Assembly (NCBI GenBank): GCA_013215375.1
Contig: JABSRB010000033.1
Coordinates: forward strand, 1 to 64,000
Direction: 5' to 3'
Length of the DNA: 64,000 bases
Source: Oceanospirillaceae bacterium
GTDB lineage: Bacteria > Pseudomonadota > Gammaproteobacteria > Pseudomonadales > Balneatricaceae
The notes below the pieces were generated by a model. That model was not told the DNA's origin. It saw nothing but the letters and a program-made list of their open reading frames with translations, and ran no database searches. The translations under genes and the position numbers were made by a program. Positions 32,835-42,670 of the stretch are shown one piece after another. Position 1 is the stretch's first letter, and each line of letters opens with the position of its first letter.

Positions 32835-33821
32835 TTACACTATAACGTCAGACAATATCTGATCCATTACCCAGCTGGTATGTACAGCGCTTGCACCATT
32901 GGAGGGGTGTGGCATGCCATCAATAAGTTGGTCTCGGATGTTTTGCACATGATAGAACTGCACGTTTTCAGGGTGCTCAATATAGATTTCGCGCTGCTTG
33001 CTGTGGCTTCTAATATTGATCACAGTATCATCAAATATCGAAAATTCAATTTCGCCTTCACTGCCATAGATCACAACATTGTCGTGTCTGGCTCCCGTTC
33101 CAAAGTTCCAGCTGCCTGCACCGGTGATGCCGTTTTTATGCATCCAACAGGCAGATACCGCATCGATTGCTGAGTATAACCCCTGCTGGTTTAAGCTGAT
33201 GCCTTTAACTTGCTCGAAATCGCCCAGTAAGTGGGCAAAGAGGTTGAGCCCGTGACTGGCTAAATCGTCAAAGTAGCCGCCGGGAGCGACGGCTTTGTCG
33301 GTGCGCCAGTTGGTCTGTTTAGATTTGTCTAATTCACTAGCAGGGGCTGATAAGTGCCAGTTAATGTGACGGATAACACCTATGTCACCGTTATCGAGCA
33401 GCGCTTTTACTTTTTCGAAACGTGGTAAAGAACGCCGGTAATAGGCAACAAATAATGGCACTTTAGCTTCATCAAAGGCAGCTAATAACGTTTGGCTCTC
33501 TTGCAGAGTAGGTGCCAATGGTTTTTCGATGCAGCAGGGTTTGCCTGCAGCTGCCACTAGCAAGCCTAAGGATTTATGGGTATCGGGTGGTGTTGCGATG
33601 TAAATAGCATCAATGTAAGGGTCGTTGATAAGTGCATTGGCATCAGCGTAGTGTTTTTCGACGTTGTGGCGCTGTGCATAGTCTTTGGCGAGATCTGCAT
33701 TTCTGCGCATCACGGCTGTGAGTTTAAAATTGTCGACCTTTTGATAGGCGGGACCGCTTTTTACTTCGGTTACATCACCGCAGCCAATAATTCCCCAGTT
33801 AATCACTGTTTGCTTTTCCAC
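32835..33821 (-). CDS. Gfo/Idh/MocA-family oxidoreductase
   Basis: 328 residues. Rossmann loop IIGCGDVTEVKSGPAYQKV, EKPLAPTLQ (the EKP motif, here CIEKPLAP), and GGYFDDLASHGLNLF where H is the probable catalytic residue. An NAD(P)-dependent sugar or polyol dehydrogenase. The GCGDVTEVKSGPAF-type start defines a common subgroup without an assigned substrate. It precedes a galactoside-type gene region but is not in its operon. I do not think it is the galactose dehydrogenase of that pathway. Confidence 0.8.
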   Translation of the reverse strand: MEKQTVINWGIIGCGDVTEVKSGPAYQKVDNFKLTAVMRRNADLAKDYAQRHNVEKHYADANALINDPYIDAIYIATPPDTHKSLGLLVAAAGKPCCIEKPLAPTLQESQTLLAAFDEAKVPLFVAYYRRSLPRFEKVKALLDNGDIGVIRHINWHLSAPASELDKSKQTNWRTDKAVAPGGYFDDLASHGLNLFAHLLGDFEQVKGISLNQQGLYSAIDAVSACWMHKNGITGAGSWNFGTGARHDNVVIYGSEGEIEFSIFDDTVINIRSHSKQREIYIEHPENVQFYHVQNIRDQLIDGMPHPSNGASAVHTSWVMDQILSDVIV

Positions 33822-34063
33822 CGTTTGTTATCCTTTTCATTCAAGTTTTGTTTCGCTCAAAAAACAACCGTCAATATTAAACGACAGCGCGGTGAATTTA
33901 ACAAGAGTGTTATTTCATAACAGGTTTATGATTAATACAGCGGGGATTCATTTAAAGCAGAGGAGGGGTGTAGGAAATATTTTCAGACTTTCTCCAATGA
34001 AGTTTTGAATGGTGTTACTGTAATTTATCAAGATAAATACAAGATTAGGGGCTGAGGATAGCG

Positions 34064-35302
34064 ATGTTAAAAAGACTCTTTTTATGTTGGTTGCTTCTGT
34101 CTACTGCACAATTAGGCGCGAGCACTATTAACTTGATGGTACCTATAGTCCCTGGGCACCGAGATATCTATCAGCAATTGATAGCAGACTTTACCCGAGA
34201 AACAGGCATACAAGTATCGTTAAAGGTTAAAAATAGTGAAGATTACAAGAGAGATTTTCCGCTGTTACTTCAAGCTAGCCCCGGTTTTGATGTGTTATTG
34301 TGGAATGCAGGTCAGCGTCTTTTTAGCTTTGTAGATCAAGGTTTTCTGGCTCCTGTTACTGATGTTTGGCAGCAGCAGGGGTTGGAAAAATCGATGGGTC
34401 ACGTTAGTGATAATGTTAGCTATGGGAAACATATCTATGCCATCCCGCGAAGCTATTATCCCTGGGGAATCTATTATCGTAAATCGCTATTAGAGCGCTT
34501 TGGTGGGCCGCCAAATAATTGGCAACAATTTTTGGCTGTTTGTGCGGCATTAAAGCTAAATGGAATTATTCCAATAGGCATTGGACGAAAATTTCATTGG
34601 CCAGTAGATGCCTGGTTTGATTATCTTAATTTGAGAATTAATGGCTTGGATTTTCACCTTCAAGTAACTCAGGGGAAAATTGATTTTCATCATCAAAAAT
34701 TACAAACAGTATTTCAATATTGGAGCGATATAATTTCCTTAGGTTATTTCCATCCTGACGCTGTAAATATGTCTTCTTTCGATTTATTACCACTGTTATA
34801 TCGTAAGAAAATTGGTTTTTTTCTTATGGGCAGTTTTGCCAATGGGATGTTACCTAAAAACAGACCAACGCTGATAGAAGACATTGGTTTTATGGCATTC
34901 CCAAAGATCAACGATATTGGAGTTTTCGAAGAGGCGCCAATCGATGTTTATGTAATACCCATGAATGCACCACATCCAGTTGAAGCTAAAAAGTTCTTAG
35001 CCTTTATCAGCAGTAGAGAGGCCCAAAAAAAGTATCCGCAAATGTTTGGCCAGCTACCAATCAACAGAGAGGTCGTGATAAAGAGCAGTACGCTAATCGA
35101 GGACGGGTTAAGTATATTGGCTAACGCTGAAGGGGTCTCACAGTATTTTGATCGAGACGCCAAAGTAGAGTTCGCTAAACCGGCGAATTTATTATTCAAT
35201 CAATTTATGACAACCAACAACGTTGAGCAATTGACCGAGCAGTTAGAGAAATTGCGTAAAACCATTTTTGGATTGAGCGAAAGTAGTATTAAACAGTATT
35301 GA
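34064..35302 (+). CDS. Orphan ABC sugar-binding protein, paralogue of the galactoside binding protein
   Basis: 412 residues, signal peptide ~1-19 (ending LGAS). Family 1 extracellular solute-binding protein. It is clearly a paralogue of the protein encoded at 46567-47811: shared or near-shared segments are YYPWGIYYRK, DYLNLRINGLDFH, KKFLAF, GQLPIN and QYFDRDA. It has no permease or ATPase of its own and points toward the galactoside operon from the other side. It may lend a second specificity to the same MalFG permease or feed a signalling system. It is somewhat A+T-richer than its neighbours. GAGG six bases before the ATG. Confidence 0.85.
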   Translation: MLKRLFLCWLLLSTAQLGASTINLMVPIVPGHRDIYQQLIADFTRETGIQVSLKVKNSEDYKRDFPLLLQASPGFDVLLWNAGQRLFSFVDQGFLAPVTDVWQQQGLEKSMGHVSDNVSYGKHIYAIPRSYYPWGIYYRKSLLERFGGPPNNWQQFLAVCAALKLNGIIPIGIGRKFHWPVDAWFDYLNLRINGLDFHLQVTQGKIDFHHQKLQTVFQYWSDIISLGYFHPDAVNMSSFDLLPLLYRKKIGFFLMGSFANGMLPKNRPTLIEDIGFMAFPKINDIGVFEEAPIDVYVIPMNAPHPVEAKKFLAFISSREAQKKYPQMFGQLPINREVVIKSSTLIEDGLSILANAEGVSQYFDRDAKVEFAKPANLLFNQFMTTNNVEQLTEQLEKLRKTIFGLSESSIKQY

Positions 35303-35369
35303 AGTTGGTCTTGTGTTCAAGTATTTTTTTCAGGTGTTCAGCTTGGCTTGTCATAGAATAAAGAAAACG

Positions 35370-35387
35370 AGGGTTCACTTGAACCCT
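35370..35387. terminator. Bidirectional terminator between the orphan binding protein and GH42
   Basis: AGGGTTCA (35370-35377) pairs with TGAACCCT (35380-35387) around CT. T-rich sequence follows on both strands (CCTTTCTTT on plus; CGTTTTCTTT on minus), as expected between convergent transcription units. Confidence 0.7.
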
Positions 35388-35407
35388 AGCCTTTCTTTAA
35401 AAGTACT

Positions 35408-37303
35408 TTACAGTGCTTCCCAATGCACTCCAGCGGGCTCAATAGTTAGGCCTTGGTATTGAGTGGGAGTGGGGTTGTAGTTAAAGACAAAGCGATGCTC
35501 TTTGGTGTCTCTAATACGCAGCCCATCGGGTAGCTCTTGCACGGCAACGCCTTGCTCTTGGCAGAGTGTTTTGAATATCGATCGCAGAGCGCTTTGATCA
35601 GCCCAAGCGGTTAAGTATTGGCGATGACCATCTCCGATTAACACCGGTCTATTGCAAGCAGTACGTTGCAAAACAGGGTCTTCGTTGGTGGTTGTCTCTA
35701 TCCAGTTGATGACATTGCCGGTGTTTTTCATCGGTATGACAGTGCTTGGGCGCAGTGATTCAACGTAGCTGATTTTACTGCGCATGCCGGGCATAGGAGG
35801 CTCTAAATTCATCGCAAATTGCGCTGTTTTAGAACCGCTGCGAGGTCCTGAAATGACTGCACCGGCAAAGTTGTCGATAGCGTTGCGCAAGGTACTGTTC
35901 AAGCTCATTAAACCTGGGATCACTACTACTCTATAACTTTCGAGCGTATCGCTATCCGGTGGGATGATATCAATTGATAAACCTAAGCTGCGCAGTGCTC
36001 GATAATGTTCCAAGACCAATTTGAAATAGTTAAAACTCGCCCCTTGCGGTTGTATTTGCCAAGCCCAATCCGACTCGTAATCAAACACTAAGGCCACTTG
36101 CGCTGTGGCGGTGCTGACCTCTGGCATGGTCTCGATTTCAGCGGCAACGGTTTTGGCTTCAAAGAGTCCGGGAGCGGGATCATTGCCCGGGGTATAAAGC
36201 CCTGCGTGCATTTGCTCTTGGGCGAAATGTGCCTGACGCCAGCGGAAATAACACACCGCTTCAGCTCCGTGAGCAAAGGCTTCCCAACTCCAGAGCCGCA
36301 CCATACCTGGTAGTGGGGCAGGGTTGTAGGGTGCCCAGTTAACTGGGCCCGGCTGTTGCTCCATGATCCACCAACGACCGCGGCCTACGCTGCGGTATAA
36401 ATCGTGGTGAAACGCTTGAAAGTCCGGGTCTCCCTGCTGTGCGTAGCGGGCTTTAAAAGCTTCGCCCTCTTCGGATCTGTCTTCCAAAAAGCCCATTGGG
36501 TAACTATCCCAACTGGCGATGTCTAAATCGGCACCGACTTTATAGTGATCAAAATCAGTGACGCGGCCCATGTAATTATGGATCAGTGGCGCTTTCGAAT
36601 ATTGACGCAGCACGTCTGTTTGTAAGCGGTTAAAGCTGACTACTTGATCTGAGCTAAAACGTCTAAAATCTAATAGGTGGGTAGGGTTGGCATCCGTCAC
36701 GGTTTGGTTAGGTAACTGTATTTGCTCGAAGTTGTTGTACTCCATCGACCAAAATACATTGCCCCAAGCGGTGTTGAGCGCAGCGACGTTTTGATACTTG
36801 TCTGTTAGCCAAAGTCTAAATTGTTGCTCGGCCGCATCACTGTAAGAGAGTGTCGTATCGTGGCAACTGTATTCGTTGTCGGTCTGCCAAGCTTCTACAT
36901 GGGGATTAGCTCCGTAACGCTGTGCCATCAAAGTGCAGATACGCACGCATTCAAGACGATACGGCTGGTGGCTAAAACAGTAGTGACGGCGCGAGCCAAA
37001 CTTGTATGCCTGACTCTGCTCGTTGACGATCAGCATATTGGGCCATTTGTCGATCATCCAGCGCGGAGGGGTGGCAGTAGGCGTACCCATAATCACTTTG
37101 AGACCAGCGGCACCTAAAGTGGCGACGGCTTTGTCTAACCAGCTCCAATCCAGTTGGTAAGGCGTTGCCTCGATGCGACTCCAGGCGAATTCGCCGATGC
37201 GCACCCAGCTAATACCTGCCTCTACCATGCGAGCAGCGTCGCCTTCCCACATCTCTTCTGGCCAGTGTTCAGGGTAATAACAAGTGCCTATAGTACGTTT
37301 CAT
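35408..37303 (-). CDS. Beta-galactosidase, glycoside hydrolase family 42
   Basis: 631 residues. TIM-barrel A domain: GTCYYPEHWPEEMWEGDAARM, IGEFAWSRIE, then acid/base Glu144 in QTDNEYSCHD and the nucleophile Glu at ~314 in IMEQQPGPVNW. A trimerisation domain and a C-terminal beta domain follow (to 631), about 40 residues shorter than many GH42. No signal peptide, so it acts on imported galactosides in the cytoplasm. It would release galactose for the oxidative pathway encoded upstream. Last gene of the ten-gene operon, 232 bases after the lactonase gene, a gap that holds no clear gene. Confidence 0.93.
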   Translation of the reverse strand: MKRTIGTCYYPEHWPEEMWEGDAARMVEAGISWVRIGEFAWSRIEATPYQLDWSWLDKAVATLGAAGLKVIMGTPTATPPRWMIDKWPNMLIVNEQSQAYKFGSRRHYCFSHQPYRLECVRICTLMAQRYGANPHVEAWQTDNEYSCHDTTLSYSDAAEQQFRLWLTDKYQNVAALNTAWGNVFWSMEYNNFEQIQLPNQTVTDANPTHLLDFRRFSSDQVVSFNRLQTDVLRQYSKAPLIHNYMGRVTDFDHYKVGADLDIASWDSYPMGFLEDRSEEGEAFKARYAQQGDPDFQAFHHDLYRSVGRGRWWIMEQQPGPVNWAPYNPAPLPGMVRLWSWEAFAHGAEAVCYFRWRQAHFAQEQMHAGLYTPGNDPAPGLFEAKTVAAEIETMPEVSTATAQVALVFDYESDWAWQIQPQGASFNYFKLVLEHYRALRSLGLSIDIIPPDSDTLESYRVVVIPGLMSLNSTLRNAIDNFAGAVISGPRSGSKTAQFAMNLEPPMPGMRSKISYVESLRPSTVIPMKNTGNVINWIETTTNEDPVLQRTACNRPVLIGDGHRQYLTAWADQSALRSIFKTLCQEQGVAVQELPDGLRIRDTKEHRFVFNYNPTPTQYQGLTIEPAGVHWEAL

Positions 37304-37535
37304 TGCCGATCCTCAACTTTGAGACCTCAGCATAACTACTGCGCTTAATAATCCGGCGTTAAAAATCGGCTCAATAGAAATGAATTAGTCGGAGCTAACT
37401 CATTCAATAGCTCATTTACAGTAGTAATACCCATAAACAGGGGCACACTGATTCCGCTATTTCGCCAATTTTTGCCTTGTCTTATCTTCGCTCGCTACGT
37501 TATTCAGAGGTCTCAATTTATAATAAAAAAACGCG

Positions 37536-38402
37536 CTAGCCCTGTAAAATGACGCGTGGTTCCGCTTGGCCTTTAATGGTCAAGTCGGTGAAAAATAATT
37601 GCCCAGCAGCGGGCTGTTTTGCTAAATCGCTATCGCTGAGATGTTCTTTTGCGCTGGTTAAAAACAAGCGGTTGTAGTGCTCGCCGCCAAATGCCGGACA
37701 AGTGGTGTTGGTCGCGGGGGCTTTAATGGTTTGGATGAATTCACCGCTTGCACTGTACTGTGCGACACGGCCCAATCCCCACTGCGCAATCCACAAGTTA
37801 CCTTGGGCATCTGTTACTGCACCGTCTGGATTTATGCCTTGCTGGTTAAAATCGATCAGTGTTTCACGCTCACCTGTGGGCCAGCCATCTTTTTGATTAA
37901 GCGGCTGTCGCCAGATGATTTTTTCGACAGTGTCTGCGTAATAAGCGCAGCTTTTATCGGGGGCGAAGCAAATAGAATTAGTGATACTTTGTTCTTTAAT
38001 AATAGGGCGCAGTTCACCCGCGTAATAACGGTAGATAGCACCGGCATTGGCCTCTGCACTTTTACCCATAGTGCCAATCCAAAAGCCACCAAAAGGATCG
38101 GCGCGGCCATCGTTAGAGCGGGTGGCGTTGTTATCCGCTTCCAAATCACAGAGGTGTGTTTGTGTGGCGCTGTTGAGATTAAACTTAAACAGTGAATTTT
38201 CGCTGGCGATCAGTAAGTGCTCGCTATCGATCCAGCCAGCGGCAGAGACTATTTTGTCGAAGTGCCACTGTTTTAGTCCTTCCTCAGCTTTACAATATAA
38301 AGTCTGATTTAAGATATCAAACCAAAACAGTTGGCCTAGAAGTGGGTGCCATAGTGGTCCCTCTCCCAATTCACAAGGGGTGTTGTCATAGACCTGCATC
38401 AT
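37536..38402 (-). CDS. SMP-30/gluconolactonase-family sugar lactonase
   Basis: 288 residues. Six-bladed beta-propeller signatures: CELGEGPLWHP (metal-binding Glu), SNDGRADPFGGFWIGTMG (Asn/Asp ligands), ADTVEKIIWRQPL, NPDGAVTDAQGNLWIAQWG and AFGGEHYNRLFLTSA. It would hydrolyse galactono-lactone made by the sugar dehydrogenase to galactonate. It lies in the same operon as SDR, dehydratase, DgoK and DgoA, so a galactonolactonase role is well supported by context. Start ATG 38402 or 38399. Confidence 0.9.
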   Translation of the reverse strand: MMQVYDNTPCELGEGPLWHPLLGQLFWFDILNQTLYCKAEEGLKQWHFDKIVSAAGWIDSEHLLIASENSLFKFNLNSATQTHLCDLEADNNATRSNDGRADPFGGFWIGTMGKSAEANAGAIYRYYAGELRPIIKEQSITNSICFAPDKSCAYYADTVEKIIWRQPLNQKDGWPTGERETLIDFNQQGINPDGAVTDAQGNLWIAQWGLGRVAQYSASGEFIQTIKAPATNTTCPAFGGEHYNRLFLTSAKEHLSDSDLAKQPAAGQLFFTDLTIKGQAEPRVILQG

Positions 38403-38535
38403 CTGTTGTTGTCCTCAAAAATTAAGCGAAACGCGTTAAATAAATAGATAAGACTTGTACGCGTCTCGCTGACTAATTTCTACTCATTTAATTGAGTATC
38501 AATTAATGATTTTTATCCGCAGTGTAACAAATGAG

Positions 38536-39147
38536 CTATAGCCCTTTAGCTTTGTCGTAGGCAGCGACCATTAATTCTGCGACGTCCTTCACTTGTTGGG
38601 CGCTAAAACCGGGTTTGAAGATAGCTGATCCTATACCAAAACCGTCGATACCCGCCGCTAACCACTGCTCAAAATTGTCGGCATTGGCACCACCGACAGC
38701 AAAGGTCGGCATGTCTTTTGGCAGTACCGCTTTCATTGCAGCTACACCAGAGGGGCCCAAGATCGAAGCGGGGAAAAATTTTAAGCCATCGGCCCCTGCA
38801 TCAATAGCACTGAATGCTTCAGTAGGGGTGAGTACCCCTGGGAACGACTGCAAGCCTAATTCTTTGGTTCTGCGTATTACCTGGGTATTACAGTTTGGCG
38901 AGACAATCAATTTACCGCCAACCGCAGCAACGGCGTCTACTTGCGCGACATTTAGTACCGTACCTGCACCAAATTCAGCGTTATCTCCGAATTTTTCGAC
39001 CATTAATTTAATGCTTTGTATCGCATCGGGCGAGTTCATCGGAACTTCAATTTTTGTAATACCGGCGTTGATTATAACCTCGGCGATTTCGAGCGCTTGT
39101 ACTGGTTCTATGCCTCTTAAAATAGCTATAAGTTGGCGAGAGGACAT
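38536..39147 (-). CDS. dgoA: 2-dehydro-3-deoxy-6-phosphogalactonate aldolase
   Basis: 203 residues. Class I Eda/DgoA aldolase: LIAILRGIEP, KIEVPMNSPDA (DgoA subgroup marker rather than Eda's TLRTP), AGTVLNVAQVD, SPNCNTQVIRR, PGVLTPTEAF, and LKFFPA with the Schiff-base lysine. It splits KDPGal to pyruvate and glyceraldehyde 3-phosphate. It lies three bases after dgoK. Might also act on KDPG. Confidence 0.92.
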   Translation of the reverse strand: MSSRQLIAILRGIEPVQALEIAEVIINAGITKIEVPMNSPDAIQSIKLMVEKFGDNAEFGAGTVLNVAQVDAVAAVGGKLIVSPNCNTQVIRRTKELGLQSFPGVLTPTEAFSAIDAGADGLKFFPASILGPSGVAAMKAVLPKDMPTFAVGGANADNFEQWLAAGIDGFGIGSAIFKPGFSAQQVKDVAELMVAAYDKAKGL

Positions 39148-39150
39148 GTT

Positions 39151-40053
39151 TTAGACTCCTGAGACTAGTTGTTGGTGGGCCAATTGAAGGCCTTTTAGGG
39201 TCATCTGCTCACTAGGGTGAATAGTGGCTTTTACGCCTATTACTGTTAATGCTTGAAGGTAGATTTCGCAGAGTTTGTTATCCCCGACAAGTGCTACACC
39301 GTCTTTATGAGAAAATGCTTTGGCGCCAGTGAGCTCTAAACCTATTAACAAGCCGGAGAGACGTGCATTGGCTTCTCCTGCGGATAAATCGGTTATTAAT
39401 GTCTGAGCCCTGATAGAAAACAGCTCTGTCGTCACTCTGTCAGGTTTGGTGATACTGTCTAATATGGCGAGTTTAAATGCTTGATCGTCCCACTCGTTGC
39501 AGTCGACGCAGTGGCGCAATACTGATTTTTGTGACAACAAAGCGTACAGTTCACCGGTCAAAAAAGTTTGAAAGCTGCTGATTTTACCCTCGTTTATTTG
39601 TGCCCACTTAGAGTGGGTACCCGGTAGGCAGACAGCCCCATTGAAATTGGCATCACTGGCCAGTAAACCTGCGATTTGTGTCTCTTCGCCGCGCATCACA
39701 TCAGCAGGCTCTAGCTGTTTTACTCCAGGGCAGATGTAAACTTCTATGCGCAGATCAGTGACTGGCACTTGAGTGAGCTGTGAAATAGGCGCGCAAGGGG
39801 TGCTGTTATAATTAGCCTCTAGCCAGCCTTGTCTTGATCCAACCATACCGCAGGCTAAAACTTGGGTGCTGTGATCATCGCTTAACCAAGGTGAGATTAA
39901 ACTCAATAGCGCCGCTTCAAATTGATCGGGCAGCAAGCTGTTCATGCCTTGATTAGAGCAGCGGTTGGATAAGATATCGCCTGCGCTGTTCATGTGCCAA
40001 GTGCGCAGGTGAGTGGTGCCCCAATCGACGGCTATCCAATTATCAGTACTCAT
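39151..40053 (-). CDS. dgoK: 2-dehydro-3-deoxygalactonokinase
   Basis: 300 residues. DgoK signatures: IAVDWGTTHLRTWHM at the N-terminus, QVLACGMVGSRQGWLEA, MRGEETQIAGLLA and VCLPGTHSKWAQI, all from the actin-like ASKHA sugar-acid kinase fold. It phosphorylates 2-keto-3-deoxygalactonate for DgoA. The start codon overlaps the SDR stop by four bases, and DgoA follows after three, so translation is coupled. Confidence 0.94.
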   Translation of the reverse strand: MSTDNWIAVDWGTTHLRTWHMNSAGDILSNRCSNQGMNSLLPDQFEAALLSLISPWLSDDHSTQVLACGMVGSRQGWLEANYNSTPCAPISQLTQVPVTDLRIEVYICPGVKQLEPADVMRGEETQIAGLLASDANFNGAVCLPGTHSKWAQINEGKISSFQTFLTGELYALLSQKSVLRHCVDCNEWDDQAFKLAILDSITKPDRVTTELFSIRAQTLITDLSAGEANARLSGLLIGLELTGAKAFSHKDGVALVGDNKLCEIYLQALTVIGVKATIHPSEQMTLKGLQLAHQQLVSGV

Positions 40054-40820
40054 CCTGTCACCACTGTGCCGCCATCGACGACTAAGGCTTGTGCTGTGAC
40101 CATGCGACTCGCTTGGGATGCCAAAAAGAGCGTGGCATCAACGATATCGCGTGGTGCTAAATGCTCTTTTAGGCACTGCTTGTCTAAGTGTGCGGCTAAA
40201 TCTTGCGGCGTTGCCCACATGTCTAACTGCTTTTGCGTAAGCACCCAACCTGGTAGTAGTGAGTTAACCCGAATCTTATCTGGGCCCAGCTCGCGAGCTA
40301 ATGCGCGGGTTAATCCGGTAATCGCTGCTTTGGATGCAACGTAACCCGGGTAACCTGCGTTGCCCATTAAATAGGAAATAGATGAGAAATTAATAATGGA
40401 GCCGTGACCTGCTTTACGCATGCCTTGCGTAACAGCTTGCGCACTAAAAAAGTGTGGACGTAAATTAACCGCCATGCCCATGTCCCATTGCTCAGGGGTG
40501 TAATCAGCCAGGGAGTGACGCGCGTCATTGGCGGCGTTATTTACCAAGGTAGTGATTACACCGTGTGCCTGCTCAGCTTGCGCCATTGCTGTTTGTAAAG
40601 CGTCTACATCAGTGATATCGCACTTGATAAATAGCGGGGTAACACCGTGTTTTTGCTGCATCTGCGCCACAAACTCACTGGCGTCAGAGCGCTGTACAAA
40701 AGCGACTTTCGCGCCCTGCTCGATAAAACCTTCAGTAATAGAGGCACCAATTCCCGATCCGCCGCCGGTAATAAATACACTGCTATCTTTCAAGTCGTGA
40801 AATGTAACGAATTCAGACAT
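40050..40820 (-). CDS. SDR sugar dehydrogenase, probable galactose 1-dehydrogenase
   Basis: 256 residues. Classical SDR: VFITGGGSGIGASI, NNAANDARHS, Ser in NFSSISYL, YPGYVASKAAI (YxxxK), PGWVLT and a C-terminal MVTAQALVVDGGTVV. Its operon place before lactonase, dehydratase and kinase makes oxidation of D-galactose to galactonolactone the missing step, so I assign that by inference; the L-fucose/L-arabinose dehydrogenase group is the alternative. Start ATG at 40820. Confidence 0.82.
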   Translation of the reverse strand: MSEFVTFHDLKDSSVFITGGGSGIGASITEGFIEQGAKVAFVQRSDASEFVAQMQQKHGVTPLFIKCDITDVDALQTAMAQAEQAHGVITTLVNNAANDARHSLADYTPEQWDMGMAVNLRPHFFSAQAVTQGMRKAGHGSIINFSSISYLMGNAGYPGYVASKAAITGLTRALARELGPDKIRVNSLLPGWVLTQKQLDMWATPQDLAAHLDKQCLKEHLAPRDIVDATLFLASQASRMVTAQALVVDGGTVVTG

Positions 40821-40954
40821 TGTTTGATCCTCTAAAAAATACTTCTTAACAGATTATTATTGTTAATCACTGATTATACTGTTGTTTTACGCTAATGATA
40901 ATGTTGTTAGCCGCACTGTAGAGCGCTGTTATCCGTGGCCAACAATGCTTAAAA

Positions 40955-42670
40955 TCAGTGACTCTCTCTCGTGACTAGTCGAGTATCTTTACCCACTAAG
41001 AAATCTAAGTCGGCACCTTCATCGGCTTGCATCACATGATCGATGTAAAGCTTGGCGTAGCCACGTGTGTAATGTGGTGCCTCAGGTTGCCAGTGCTTAC
41101 GACGCTCAGCTAACTCTTCATCGCTCACTTCAAGCTCTAAAACGCCATCTTTGGCCGAGAGGCGAATCATATCGCCGGTTTTGACCAGCGCTAAGTTACC
41201 ACCTGCATTCGCCTCGGGCGCTACGTGCAAAACGACAGTGCCAAAGGCAGTACCTGACATGCGCGCATCAGACACCCTGACCATATCGGTGATGCCTTTT
41301 TCCACTAAACAGCGTGGAATTGGCATGTTGCCAACTTCGGGCATGCCCGGATAGCCCTTGGGGCCACAGCCTTTCAGCACTAAAATGGTATTTTCATCGA
41401 CGGGTAAATCAGGTAGGTCTATCTTAGCCTTCATGTCTTCAATGTTTTCAAATACATAAGCGCTGCCACGGTGCTCTAATAAATGTTCTGATGCAGCACT
41501 AGGTTTGATGATCGCGCCACGAGGCGCTAAGTTGCCTTTTAGTACTCGCAGACCAGCAGCCGGTTTTAGCGGTTTATCAAAGCTGTAAATGACATCTCTA
41601 TTGAAGCACTGCGCCCCCTCTGCAAAGACGCTGATGTCTTTATTGAGCACCGTGTTAGCGCGATGCATCTTATCGGCAAGCTCTTTGAGTACCACTGGCA
41701 TGCCGCCTGCGTAACAGAAGTCTTCCATCAAGTACTTTCCCGATGGCATGCAGTTGACTAATAGTGGGATCTGGTTACCAATTTCAAAATCTTTGAGGGT
41801 TAAATCAATCTCACAGCGCCCGGCAAGTGCCAGCAAATGTACCACTGCGTTAGTGGAGCCGCCAACCGCTGCATTGGCAATAATCGCATTTTTAAAACTC
41901 TCTTTAGTGATCACTTTAGACATCACTAAATCTTCTTCGACCATCTCGACAATGCGTTTACCGGTTAAGTGCGCCAGTGCTGCACGACGTGCATCAACGG
42001 CGGGAAGTGCCGCGTTAGTGGGTAGACACATGCCCATCGCCTCGACAATTGAGGCCATAGTCGATGCAGTACCCATGGTCATGCACACACCTGCCGAGCG
42101 GCTCATGCCAGACTCCGCGGCCATGAAATCTTGCAGGCTCATATCGCCAGCGCGCACGCTCTCGGAAAATTTCCAGACATCAGTACCAGAGCCTATGTCT
42201 TTGCCCTGCCACTTGCCGTTAAGCATCGGGCCAGAGGACACAACAATAGTCGGTAGATCAACACTGGCCGCACCCATTAACTGGCCAGGAGTGGTTTTAT
42301 CACAACCACCTAGTAGAACTACACCGTCGATACCGTAGGCGCGAATGCTCTCTTCAACGTCCATGGCTAATAAGTTGCGAAATAACATCGCAGTGGGTTT
42401 CATTTGCGTTTCACCCAGGGACATCACTGGGAATTCGACCGGAAAACCACCTGCCTCCCAAACGCCACGCTTGACCATCTCCGCTAGGGCACGCAGCCCT
42501 GAGTTGCAAGGGGTTAGCTCTGACCAAGTGTTGCAGATGCCAATGATGGGGCGCCCGTCAAAGACGTGATCGGGAAAACCTTGGTTTTTCATCCAGCTGC
42601 GGTGAATAAAACCGTCTCTGTCCTGTTTACCGTACCATGCTTGGGAGCGACGATTTTTCTTGTCTGTCAT
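40955..42670 (-). CDS. IlvD/Edd-family sugar-acid dehydratase (galactonate/L-arabinonate type)
   Basis: 571 residues. Cys55 (ELTPCNSG), Cys123 (GGCDKTTPG) and Cys196 (AGVCMTMGTAS) occupy the three iron-sulfur positions of the family, at a constant offset of four from the numbers I recall for Rhizobium L-arabinonate dehydratase (59/127/200). The GGSTNAVVHLLA loop is also present. Dehydrates a sugar acid to the 2-keto-3-deoxy acid; in this operon galactonate is the expected substrate, with L-arabinonate as alternative. ATG overlaps the GH36 stop by four bases. Confidence 0.9.
   Translation of the reverse strand: MTDKKNRRSQAWYGKQDRDGFIHRSWMKNQGFPDHVFDGRPIIGICNTWSELTPCNSGLRALAEMVKRGVWEAGGFPVEFPVMSLGETQMKPTAMLFRNLLAMDVEESIRAYGIDGVVLLGGCDKTTPGQLMGAASVDLPTIVVSSGPMLNGKWQGKDIGSGTDVWKFSESVRAGDMSLQDFMAAESGMSRSAGVCMTMGTASTMASIVEAMGMCLPTNAALPAVDARRAALAHLTGKRIVEMVEEDLVMSKVITKESFKNAIIANAAVGGSTNAVVHLLALAGRCEIDLTLKDFEIGNQIPLLVNCMPSGKYLMEDFCYAGGMPVVLKELADKMHRANTVLNKDISVFAEGAQCFNRDVIYSFDKPLKPAAGLRVLKGNLAPRGAIIKPSAASEHLLEHRGSAYVFENIEDMKAKIDLPDLPVDENTILVLKGCGPKGYPGMPEVGNMPIPRCLVEKGITDMVRVSDARMSGTAFGTVVLHVAPEANAGGNLALVKTGDMIRLSAKDGVLELEVSDEELAERRKHWQPEAPHYTRGYAKLYIDHVMQADEGADLDFLVGKDTRLVTRESH

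Noticed and set aside
32835-33821. Gfo/Idh protein as the galactose dehydrogenase of the galactoside operon
   Set aside because: It is outside the operon, and its N-terminal subgroup does not match the galactose/arabinose dehydrogenases I recall; the SDR at 40050 is better placed.
37677-39154. Plus-strand frames opposite the lactonase and DgoA genes
   Set aside because: Shadows of genes whose catalytic motifs are clear on the minus strand.
41748-42338. 196-codon plus-strand frame within the IlvD-type dehydratase
   Set aside because: The opposite strand carries all three iron-sulfur cysteine motifs of a known enzyme; this frame has no recognisable motif.
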